Translations under genes and position numbers: made by a program
Assembly: GCA_035644895.1 (NCBI GenBank)
Contig: DASQNQ010000022.1
Coordinates: 1 to 5,309 of the forward strand
DNA from: Falsiroseomonas sp035644895
GTDB lineage: Bacteria > Pseudomonadota > Alphaproteobacteria > Acetobacterales > Acetobacteraceae
Reading direction: 5' to 3'
Length of the DNA: 5,309 nucleotides
Shown here: positions 1-5,292 of the stretch, one piece after another
How the letters are laid out: the number at the start of each line of letters is the position of its first letter
How positions within the stretch are numbered: the first letter of the stretch is position 1
The notes under the pieces: model-generated
The model's input: only the letters and a program-made list of their open reading frames with translations
Database searches by the model: none
Told to the model about the DNA's origin: nothing

Positions 1-1
1 G

Positions 2-667
2 TCAGGACCGCCAGCGCCGCCGGGCGAGGCCGAGGCCCAGGATACCCGCACCGAACAGCGCGAGCGTCGCGGGCTCGGGGACGTTGGTCGCATAGCCGAT
101 GCTGTAATAGCTCTGGCTGACATCGCGCGTTCCAACCGGGATCGACTGCACGTGGAAGCCGATGACCAGCTCGGACGGGTTCGCGTTGATCTGGTTGATG
201 ACCGTCTGCAGGTTGGCGCCCGTCGCGTAGTCGAACGTAATCAGCAGGAACTCGCCGGCGGCGTTGATGCCGTTCGGCGAGGTGGCACCGTCGGGGCTGA
301 CAGAGACATCCGCGTCGAAGTCGATCCTGTTGCCTCCGGGAAGGTTCCCAGGCTTCTTATTCACGGAAAAGTCCACGCCGGCGCTCTCGGTCAGAGTCGG
401 CGTGCCACTGAGGACCGAGGTGATCTTGTCGTCGAAGTGGATGGACGTGATCGAGGACGCGATCCCGACGTTGTTCTTGAACTCGAACTGCACCCGCCCC
501 CCGACATCCGACACCGTGATGGTGAACTGGCCGGAAAGGTTGGGCCCGCCATTCTGCTCCAAAATCTGAAGCACGAAGGCCGCTTCCGCCTCCCGCGTCA
601 GGCCCGCCATGGCCGCTGTGGCAAGCACCGCCGCGCATGCCGTGTTTCTGATTGTCCTGAAGACCAT
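2..667 (-). CDS. PEP-CTERM sorting domain-containing secreted protein
   Basis: A 221-residue exported protein. Residues 1-29 form a signal peptide: basic start (MVFRTIR), hydrophobic core at about 9-23 and a likely cleavage site after AEA. The mature part (about 30-194) is rich in Thr, Ser, Asn, Asp and Val, has no cysteine and looks like a beta-sandwich; I recognise no enzymatic domain. The C terminus is a classic PEP-CTERM tag: VPEP at 196-199, a hydrophobic helix at about 200-214 and the basic tail ARRRWRS. In this family an exosortase recognises the tag, cleaves it and releases or anchors the protein at the cell surface, often in bacteria that make exopolysaccharide. The start at 667 is chosen because the signal peptide begins there and an AGGGAG ribosome-binding site lies 8 bases upstream. 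An ATG at 688 is in frame but less well placed. The stop lies one base inside the window edge. GC is about 60% in sampled lines, lower than its neighbours. Its biological role is unknown; adhesion or matrix function would be inference. Confidence 0.93.
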   Translation of the reverse strand: MVFRTIRNTACAAVLATAAMAGLTREAEAAFVLQILEQNGGPNLSGQFTITVSDVGGRVQFEFKNNVGIASSITSIHFDDKITSVLSGTPTLTESAGVDFSVNKKPGNLPGGNRIDFDADVSVSPDGATSPNGINAAGEFLLITFDYATGANLQTVINQINANPSELVIGFHVQSIPVGTRDVSQSYYSIGYATNVPEPATLALFGAGILGLGLARRRWRS

Positions 668-675
668 GTCCTGCG

Positions 676-681
676 CTCCCT
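676..681 (-). promoter_or_regulatory. Ribosome-binding site of the PEP-CTERM gene
   Basis: On the minus strand AGGGAG is followed by 8 bases and then the ATG at 667-665. This is a good Shine-Dalgarno match at normal spacing, and it decides the start at 667 over the in-frame ATG at 688. Confidence 0.7.
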
Positions 682-685
682 GTCC

Positions 686-697
686 CATACGCGTATG
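686..697. repeat. 12-bp perfect palindrome in the PEP-CTERM leader
   Basis: CATACGCGTATG is perfectly self-complementary. It lies just upstream of the ribosome-binding site and downstream of the predicted transcription start near 740, so it would be in the untranslated leader. It could be a protein-binding site or a short RNA hairpin. What is seen is the symmetry; the function is inferred. Confidence 0.5.
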
Positions 698-701
698 CCT
701 G

Positions 702-718
702 GGCGACCCCCTCTCGCC
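702..718 (-). other. Small leader hairpin
   Basis: GGCGA (702-706) and TCGCC (714-718) can pair as a 5-bp stem with a 7-base loop. It would fall in the predicted 5' leader of the PEP-CTERM transcript. At this GC content short stems arise by chance, so the call is weak. Confidence 0.25.
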
Positions 719-750
719 GGGGCCTTCAGTCACTCCGCTGGACAGAGATG

Positions 751-767
751 AGCAAACTATGTGCCAA
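751..767 (-). promoter_or_regulatory. Sigma-54 (RpoN) -24/-12 promoter for the PEP-CTERM gene
   Basis: Read on the minus strand the site is TTGGCACATAGTTTGCT. Against the sigma-54 consensus YTGGCACG-N4-TTGCW it matches 12 of 13 defined positions; only the G after CAC is replaced by A. The essential GG (765-764) and GC (753-752) are separated by exactly 10 bases, as this promoter class requires. The predicted transcription start is near 740, giving a leader of about 73 bases before the ATG at 667. Transcription from such a promoter needs an ATP-dependent activator bound upstream. PEP-CTERM genes are known sigma-54 targets in some bacteria through the PrsK/PrsR pair, so the match is meaningful in context. 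Confidence 0.78.
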
Positions 768-809
768 GGCATTAGGAGACTGAAAAATAACGGATCTTTC
801 CGGTAGCCC

Positions 810-825
810 CCGCCGAATATGGCGG
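810..825. promoter_or_regulatory. Candidate activator-binding dyad CCGCC-N6-GGCGG
   Basis: A perfect 5-bp inverted repeat with the AT-rich centre GAATAT. Its centre lies about 77 bp upstream of the predicted sigma-54 start. A second short dyad, CGGA-N4-TCCG, is at 791-802. The location suits an upstream activator site, but arms this short are weak evidence. Confidence 0.3.
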
Positions 826-886
826 ATGTGTAACGTTTTCGGACATCTCCGTCGCGCCCGGTCGCAGCGCCGCGCCGATCCTTCCT

Positions 887-905
887 GGCCCATCCGGGAT
901 GTGCC
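887..905. promoter_or_regulatory. Candidate upstream activating sequence (19-bp imperfect palindrome)
   Basis: GGCCCATCCGGGATGTGCC is symmetric about position 896, with eight of nine arm positions complementary (only 890/902 mismatched). Its centre is about 156 bp upstream of the predicted sigma-54 start. Size and distance are typical for dimeric sigma-54 activators of the NtrC class. A one-base centre makes an RNA hairpin less likely than a DNA-binding site. No regulator gene is present in the window to test this against. Confidence 0.4.
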
Positions 906-968
906 GGCTTCCGGATCGTGTTGTCTGCGTCGCCACATTCTACCCCGAAGCTGGGCCGCGCCCCGGCA

Positions 969-1718
969 TCATCGCCGAGCGCCTCCATCCCGCACCGCAT
1001 AGACCAGCCGCCCGGCCCATTCGCGCAGCGCGAACCAGCTCGTCCCGAGGTGGTCGGCCCGGGGCACCCACTCCTCGGCGCGCCCGCTCGGCACTGCCGC
1101 CAGCCGCACGGGCGCTGGAACGAAGGGGAGGCCGGCCCGCGCGAAGGCCGCGCCGGCGCGCGGCAGGTGCCAGGCATGGGTCACCAGGTGGACGGCCCCG
1201 ATCCCCTCGCTGTGCAGCAGGGCAGCGCTGAAGATCGCATTCTCCCGCGTGTCGGCGGCCCAGTCCTCCCGCCACCGCACCGGAACCCTGAAATCCGCCT
1301 CGAGGCTCGCCGCCATCAGCCCGGCCAGCGTGACCTCCCCGGACCGGGCCAAGCCGCCCGTGACGAGAAGGGGCAACCCGGTCGCCCGGTGCAGCGCCGC
1401 GCCGGCGCGTAGGCGCTCAAGGGTGAGAGGCCCCACGTCGCGCCGGCCATCCCGGGTGCGCACCACCTCCGCGCCCAGGACGACGATCGCGCCGGGAACC
1501 GCCCCGGACTGCGGCAAGGCGGTCGCCACCTCCTCCTCCAGCGAGGTGACCAGCCATCCGCTGACCAGCGGGGTCGCGAGTGCCAGCAAACCCAGCGCCG
1601 CGGCTGCCGTGACGAGGCCCCAGGCCCGCAGGCCCCGCCAGGCCAGCAGGGCGCCGGCCAGAATCGGCCACACCAAGCCGACGGGCGGCAGCAGCAACGC
1701 CGTCAGGATGCTCTGCAT
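969..1718 (-). CDS. DUF218 (YdcF/SanA/ElyC-type) membrane-anchored protein
   Basis: A 249-residue protein. Two hydrophobic segments (about 4-26 and 31-57) should anchor it in the inner membrane, with the DUF218 domain following. Family marks are GAIVVLGAE (77-84), PLTLERLRAGAALH (97-110), LLVTGG (117-122), the conserved DTREN (156-160), HLVTHAWHLPRA (177-188) and PAPV (201-204). Length and two-helix architecture resemble ElyC of Escherichia coli, an envelope-biogenesis protein linked to peptidoglycan and lipid-carrier metabolism; the biochemical activity of the family is not settled. The start at 1718 puts the first helix at the N terminus. In-frame ATGs at 1736 and 1817 add only non-conserved, basic residues, and none of the three has a clear ribosome-binding site. 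The gene is 118 bases from the divergent GNAT gene when that gene's start at 1838 is used. It lies upstream of the PEP-CTERM gene on the same strand, but the sigma-54 promoter between them argues for separate control. Confidence 0.88.
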   Translation of the reverse strand: MQSILTALLLPPVGLVWPILAGALLAWRGLRAWGLVTAAAALGLLALATPLVSGWLVTSLEEEVATALPQSGAVPGAIVVLGAEVVRTRDGRRDVGPLTLERLRAGAALHRATGLPLLVTGGLARSGEVTLAGLMAASLEADFRVPVRWREDWAADTRENAIFSAALLHSEGIGAVHLVTHAWHLPRAGAAFARAGLPFVPAPVRLAAVPSGRAEEWVPRADHLGTSWFALREWAGRLVYAVRDGGARR

Positions 1719-1746
1719 GCGCTTTGCACTTTGCATGCGCTTTGCA
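1714..1746. repeat. Tandem 15-bp direct repeat at the DUF218 start
   Basis: TGCATGCGCTTTGCA occurs exactly at 1714-1728 and 1732-1746, a period of 18 bases. On the minus strand each copy carries an ATG in the same frame (1718 and 1736), giving the duplicated peptide MQSAKRMQS. The unit contains the palindrome GCATGC and TGCA at both ends. It lies at the edge of a divergent spacer, where it could affect translation starts or act as an operator. Confidence 0.75.
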
Positions 1747-1837
1747 GTGGACGAGAAGCGGAAGCGGCTCCGGCCTCGACGCAGAGGACCCGTTGCTGCA
1801 TCACGGGCTCCCAGCATCCGTGGCGTGGCGGGAGGGT

Positions 1838-2998
1838 ATGCGCTCGCCTCGCCTCCCCACCCTGCACCACAGCCCAGCGGAGCGCGAGAAACTGCCCGTG
1901 CGGATTGCCATCGTCCCGGTCACCTGCTTCACCGAGGTCGAGGCGGCGTGGCGCGCGCTCGAGGCGCAGGCACCGGACCTCTCCTTCTTCCGGTCCTGGA
2001 CCTGGGTAGGCTGCCTTGCCGAGGAGCGCTATCCCGACCCCGTCCTGCTGCGGGCCGAAGCAGCTGGATGCGTGCTGGGCCTGGCCCTGTTCAACCGCCG
2101 CCGCGGGCGCTTCCTGCTCGGCGAGAGCGGCGACCCGGCGCTGGACGCCCCTTTCGTCGAGCACAACGGCCCCCTGCTGGGCGCGGGCGCAGGGCCGGAG
2201 GTAACGGCCGCGATCATGGCGGCCGCCTGGAGTGTGCCCGGCGTGCGCCGCCTCGTCCTGTCCGGTGTCCCACCCGAGGTGGCGCGGCTGGCCGGCGGCG
2301 TCCCCTTCCGCGTGCAGGAGCATTTGGCCCCCTTCCTCGATCTCGCGGCGGCGCGGGCGTCCGGGGCGGACTGGATGGGGATGCTGAGCGCCAACACGCG
2401 ACAGCAGCTGCGCCGCGCCTTGCGGCACTACGCGGCGCGCGGGCCGCTGACGGTGGAGCGGGCGGGAACGCCCGAGGAGGCGCAGGCCTGGCTCGCGGCG
2501 CTGACCGGGCTGCACGCGCGGCGATGGGCGGCGCGCGGCGCGCCGGGCGCCTTCGCCACCCCCTACCTGCGCCGCTTCCACGCCACGCTCGTCGCCCGCG
2601 CGCTCGCCCGCGACGAGCTGGACCTGCTGCGCGTTGCGGCCGGCGGGCACGTCATCGGCTTTCTCTATAACCTTCGCCTGCGCGGTCGGGTGCTCGCCTA
2701 CCAGGGCGGGTTCGACTACGAGGCCGCGGATGGACAGGGCAGGCCGGGCCTCACCTGCCATGCGCTGGCAATCAGTCAAGCGTTCGCGGGCGGGGTGGAT
2801 GTTTACGACTTCCTCGCCCCGGCCGACCGCTACAAGACGAGCCTCTCGAGCGGCGCCACGCCGCTCGCCTGGGTGGAGGTCGCGCCCGCGTTCTCGCCAC
2901 TCGGCGCGGCCGCGGCGCTGCGCAGGCTGCTGCGCCCCCTGACGGCACGGCTGCAGCGTGGGCCCGGTCAGGCGGACACCCGCCCGACCCGGGCCTGA
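1838..2998 (+). CDS. GNAT-family acyltransferase, BioF2/CelD-like
   Basis: A soluble 386-residue protein of the acyltransferase family found in cellulose and exopolysaccharide clusters (CelD-like, Pfam Acetyltransf_6). The N-terminal half contains EAAWRALEAQAPDLSFFRSWTW (about 35-56), typical of the family start. The C-terminal half (about 183-342) is highly characteristic: SANTRQQLRRALRHYAARGPL (184-204), LTGLHARRWAARGAPGAF (222-239), RFHATLV (246-252), LLRVAAGGHVIGFLYN (263-278), RVLAYQGGFDYE (284-295), PGLTCHALAI (303-312) and YDFLAPADRYK (323-333). The family is thought to transfer acyl groups to sugars or other envelope substrates; the substrate here is unknown. The start is uncertain. 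ATG 1838 is used because G/C-rich third positions begin there, but its GGAGG is only 2 bases away. GTG 1898 (366 residues) matches where homology begins and is nearly as likely; ATG 1724 seems too early. The gene converges on the methyltransferase gene. Confidence 0.87.
   Translation: MRSPRLPTLHHSPAEREKLPVRIAIVPVTCFTEVEAAWRALEAQAPDLSFFRSWTWVGCLAEERYPDPVLLRAEAAGCVLGLALFNRRRGRFLLGESGDPALDAPFVEHNGPLLGAGAGPEVTAAIMAAAWSVPGVRRLVLSGVPPEVARLAGGVPFRVQEHLAPFLDLAAARASGADWMGMLSANTRQQLRRALRHYAARGPLTVERAGTPEEAQAWLAALTGLHARRWAARGAPGAFATPYLRRFHATLVARALARDELDLLRVAAGGHVIGFLYNLRLRGRVLAYQGGFDYEAADGQGRPGLTCHALAISQAFAGGVDVYDFLAPADRYKTSLSSGATPLAWVEVAPAFSPLGAAAALRRLLRPLTARLQRGPGQADTRPTRA
2961..2995 (+). terminator. 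Strong hairpin at the 3' end of the GNAT gene
   Basis: GGCCCGG (2961-2967) pairs with CCGGGCC (2989-2995), and TCAGGCGG (2968-2975) pairs with CCGCCCGA (2980-2987) around an ACAC loop. There is one A/C mismatch and one bulged C (2988). The stem ends at the base before the stop codon. There is no T-tract, so this is not a canonical intrinsic terminator; it may stabilise the mRNA end or help termination. An alternative pairing, GGTCAGGC (2966-2973) with GCCTGACC (2993-3000), would compete with it. Confidence 0.45.
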
Positions 2999-3015
2999 CC
3001 TCCGGGCACGCCCTT

Positions 3016-3049
3016 CTCGACCTCCCGCGGCGCATGACAGCGCGTCGAG
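3016..3049. terminator. Weak inverted repeat between convergent genes
   Basis: CTCGAC (3016-3021) and GTCGAG (3044-3049) are exact inverted repeats, with GCGC (3030-3033) able to pair with GCGC (3040-3043) inside, leaving an 8-base bulge on one side. It sits between the ends of the GNAT and methyltransferase genes and could serve both strands. There is no T-tract, and the imperfect inner stem makes this tentative. Confidence 0.25.
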
Positions 3050-3110
3050 CACGATCCCGGGCCGGTGGAGCGCGTTCGGATGGCTGCCGGGGACGTCCTC
3101 CGCGCACCAC

Positions 3111-3130
3111 GGCGTGCCGGCCTTCACGCC
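3111..3130 (-). terminator. Hairpin across the methyltransferase stop codon
   Basis: GGCGTG (3111-3116) and CACGCC (3125-3130) form a perfect 6-bp inverted repeat with an 8-base loop, overlapping the stop codon at 3124-3126. Like the GNAT gene opposite, the methyltransferase gene thus ends in a GC-rich stem without a T-tract. Confidence 0.3.
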
Positions 3131-4002
3131 TTGCGTGCGACCAGCAGCGAGATGAGGATCGCGAGGTCGCGCGGCTCGTAGCCGCGGAAGCGGCTGGACA
3201 GCGGGATCCGGCGCAGGTCCTCGAGGCATTTGGCGTCCGGCTCGCCCTCCGACGCGCGGATGTGGAAGCCCGCGTCGCGCGTCATGCGCTCATAGTCGCT
3301 GTGCCGCAGGCGGTTCTGGAAGGTCTGCTCGTTCAGCTGCGCCAGCCGCCAGACGATGTCGTCCTCCTCGTAGCGGAGGAACTCCACGCGGCTGAGGCGC
3401 CGGTCCTTGTGCTGCCAGTGATCGGAGTTGTCGATCACATGGCACATCACCCCGCCGTCGCGCAGGATCCGGTGGAACTGCCGGAAGAAGAAGGCCACCC
3501 TCTCCTCGGGCACGTGTTCGAGCACGGTGCGCGAGAGGACGATGTCCACGCTACGGGCCGGATGCGCCTCAGGATCCCAGGGAACGAGGTAGTCGTGCGG
3601 GAAGGGGCCGTGCAGGCGCGCCAGCAGCGTCTCCCGCTCCTGCCCGACCACCTGCGCGATCTCGTCCGCACGCCCGGCCACGATCTCCCGCGCGCGCGCG
3701 AGCGTGTGCGCGTCCATCAGGCGCGCGATGTCGGTCAGGATCAGGCGGCGGGCACCCGCCATGTGGAACAGGAGCGGGATCAGCGGCGTCCAGCCGACGC
3801 CGAATTCCAGCACCTCCGCGCCCTCCACGGGCACGCCGATGCGGCGCAGCGCTGCGAGCTTCTCAAGCCCGTTGGTCACGCAGTAGTCCGAGTTGGCGGC
3901 ATCCTCCTCGTAGGGCCGCACCCGCCGCTTCAGTCGGCGCAGCTCGGCCTGGAAGGGGATGACACCCCGGACCACGGCATTGGCGAGGTGGTCAAGACGC
4001 AT
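3124..4002 (-). CDS. Class I SAM-dependent methyltransferase
   Basis: A 292-residue soluble enzyme with the Rossmann methyltransferase fold. Motif I is VLEFGVGWTP (64-73), the glycine-rich SAM loop. The strand ending in the acidic residue is RLILTDIARLMD (86-97). Motif II/post-II is SVDIVLSRTVLEHVPEE (151-167), followed by the helix FFFRQFHRILRDGGVM (171-186), the usual motif III. A later conserved block, DNSDHWQH through SRVEFLRYEE (191-213), is typical of methyltransferases in polysaccharide and glycan loci, and a basic N terminus (RRLKRRVRP, 22-30) precedes the catalytic core. The acceptor cannot be read from sequence; a sugar or small glycan precursor is inferred from the neighbouring glycosyltransferase. 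The start at 4002 is chosen because AAGG lies 6 bases upstream; the in-frame ATG at 4056 has no such site. It is divergent from the glycosyltransferase gene (168-base spacer) and convergent with the GNAT gene (125 bases). Confidence 0.9.
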   Translation of the reverse strand: MRLDHLANAVVRGVIPFQAELRRLKRRVRPYEEDAANSDYCVTNGLEKLAALRRIGVPVEGAEVLEFGVGWTPLIPLLFHMAGARRLILTDIARLMDAHTLARAREIVAGRADEIAQVVGQERETLLARLHGPFPHDYLVPWDPEAHPARSVDIVLSRTVLEHVPEERVAFFFRQFHRILRDGGVMCHVIDNSDHWQHKDRRLSRVEFLRYEEDDIVWRLAQLNEQTFQNRLRHSDYERMTRDAGFHIRASEGEPDAKCLEDLRRIPLSSRFRGYEPRDLAILISLLVARKA

Positions 4003-4082
4003 GGTCAGCCTTGCGGAGCGACATCGCCCGGGAAGGTAGCGTGAGCCCCGCCCCATGTGGAAGGGGAGGGGCAGGGCTGGAT

Positions 4083-4099
4083 CCGCCGGCGTCCGGCGG
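4083..4099. promoter_or_regulatory. 7-bp inverted repeat in the divergent spacer
   Basis: CCGCCGG and CCGGCGG flank the centre CGT. The site lies almost exactly midway between the methyltransferase start (4002) and the glycosyltransferase start (4171), where an operator controlling both genes would be expected. It could also be a leader hairpin of the glycosyltransferase mRNA. I see no convincing -35/-10 pair in this spacer (4003-4170). Confidence 0.35.
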
Positions 4100-4170
4100 G
4101 GCGCCCTACCGCGCGCCGCTGCCCGGGCATGGGTGTCAGCCCCGGCCCGCATGATGCAAGAAGCACGCGC

Positions 4171-5264
4171 ATGAACGCCGTTCCCTCGCCCGCCCCGCGC
4201 GTCAGCGTGCTCGTGACCACGCACAACGGCGCGCCTTGGCTGGGCGCGACCCTGGACAGCGTGCTCGCCCAGGACTTCCGCGACTTCGAGCTTGTGGTGG
4301 TGGACGACGCCTCGACCGACCGCACGCCCGTGCTGCTCGCCGGCTATGCGGCGCGCGACCATCGGGTCCGCGTGCTCACGGCGCCGCGCAACCTCGGCGT
4401 CGTGGGCGCGCGCAACCACGGCTTCGCGGCCTGCCGGGGCGAGAACGTCGCGCTGCTCGATCATGACGACCTGAGCCGCCCGGGGCGCCTCGGCGCGCAG
4501 GTCGCGCATCTCGACGCGCATCCGGAGGTGGTGCTCCTCGGCACCGGGGTGATGGTGGACACGGACGGGCGCCTCCGGCCCGACCCGCCTGCGCCTTGCG
4601 ACCCGCTCGGGCTGCGCTGGGCCCTGCACCTCGGCAACCCGCTCACCTGGTCCTCGGTGATGCTGCGCGGCACGGTGGCGCGGCGCCTTCGGCCCTTCCT
4701 GCGCGCCGAGTACGAGTACGCCGACGATTTCGACCTCTACCACCGGATGCTCGGCCTGGGCGCCGCGGCGCGGCTCGACGCGCCGCTTACGGTTTATCGC
4801 TGGCACAGGTCCAACACGACCCACCGGGAAGCCGGGCCGCTCTTCGACCGCGCGGTTGCCGTGCTGGCGCGCGCCTACCGCCTCTGGCTCGGCACCGATG
4901 CGGCGGACGGCGCAGCCCTGGCTGTCCGCCATCTCTCGCATCGCCAGCCGGTGCGGGACTTGGCAACCCTCGACCGCGTCGGCCAGGTGTGCTGGAGCGC
5001 GTGCTCGACGGCTTCGCCGCAGGACTTCCGGCGCCCGAACGCGCGCAGGTCGCGGCCGAGGCCTCGGCCGCTTGGTGGGACGTTGTCCGGAGCGCGACGC
5101 GGTCGGGGCTGCCGGGAGCCCTGCGACATTTCGGGCGGCGACCGGCGCTGCGCCAGGGATCCCCCCCCGCGCCGGCGGACCGCGCGGCGGCGCTCGCGAT
5201 CGGCCTCCTCCGTGCGAGCGGCCCGGGGCGGGCGCTCGCTGCGCGTCTGAGGGGCGGGCCGTAA
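4171..5264 (+). CDS. Family 2 glycosyltransferase, reading frame broken near 4990
   Basis: A GT-A fold, cytoplasmic or membrane-associated inverting glycosyltransferase that would move a sugar from a nucleotide-sugar donor onto a glycan or lipid acceptor. Visible marks are VSVLVTTHNG (11-20), LVVVDDASTD (41-50), NLGVVGARNHGF (74-85), the metal-binding LLDHDD (95-100, DxD-type), EYADDFDLYHRM (182-193, likely catalytic acid region) and VYRWH (208-212). The first frame reads well to residue 273 (codon 4987-4989). Beyond that it turns Arg/Pro-rich and runs to a stop at 5250. The frame with good protein character is now VLERVLDGFAAGLPAPERAQ and onward, ending in TAA at 5262-5264. Dropping two bases (4990-4991, part of GTGTG) joins them as GQVLERVLDG and gives 363 residues. 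The ATG at 4171 places the beta-strand motif at the usual distance; 4129 is an alternative. The catalytic domain is intact, so the 5250-ending product could still be active. Confidence 0.85.
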
Positions 5265-5270
5265 CCACTT

Positions 5271-5292
5271 CGGGAGCTTCGCCACGCTCCCG
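5271..5292 (+). terminator. Terminator-like hairpin after the glycosyltransferase gene
   Basis: CGGGAGC (5271-5277) pairs with GCTCCCG (5286-5292) around an 8-base loop, starting 6 bases after the TAA at 5262-5264. The stem is perfect over 7 bp, but no T-tract follows within the window. Its placement favours 5264 as the original end of the glycosyltransferase gene. Confidence 0.5.

Larger units (their letters stand above)
668..968. other. Non-coding regulatory stretch upstream of the PEP-CTERM gene
   Basis: This 301-base gap separates the PEP-CTERM start from the DUF218 stop; both genes are on the minus strand. Frames crossing it do not read like protein. It is more AT-rich than the surroundings, especially about 745-845. 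From the gene outward it holds a ribosome-binding site, a 12-bp palindrome, a small leader hairpin, a sigma-54 type promoter, an AT-rich tract (782-790) and a set of short dyads. I see no T-tract terminator for the DUF218 gene here. Confidence 0.7.

Noticed and set aside
782..799. AT-rich tract as an IHF-binding site
   Set aside because: The position is plausible for sigma-54 activation, but the bases do not match the IHF consensus well enough to call.
668..1177. Upstream extension of the PEP-CTERM reading frame to a 391-residue protein
   Set aside because: The extension is Arg/Gly/Pro-rich without protein character, would hide the signal peptide internally, crosses the sigma-54 promoter and overlaps the DUF218 gene.
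1249..2670. Plus-strand 473-residue open frame across the DUF218 and GNAT genes
   Set aside because: It is antisense to DUF218 and then out of frame with the GNAT gene; highly Arg/Pro-rich, with no motif.
1703..3229. Long minus-strand open frame (508 residues) opposite the GNAT gene
   Set aside because: It is antisense to a well-supported gene; its product is Arg/Ala/Gly-rich with no recognisable motif. High GC leaves few stops in the opposite strand.
3034..4044. Plus-strand open frame (336 residues) opposite the methyltransferase
   Set aside because: Shadow of the real gene; rich in His/Arg/Val patterns typical of antisense translation, with no family motif.
4992..5250. Arg/Pro-rich C-terminal tail of the glycosyltransferase as a genuine domain
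   Set aside because: The composition is typical of out-of-frame high-GC DNA, while the other frame shows normal helical protein sequence ending right before a hairpin.
4003..5268. Minus-strand extension of the methyltransferase frame to 714 residues
   Set aside because: The added N-terminal part is antisense to the glycosyltransferase, low in protein character, and the methyltransferase has a suitable start at 4002.
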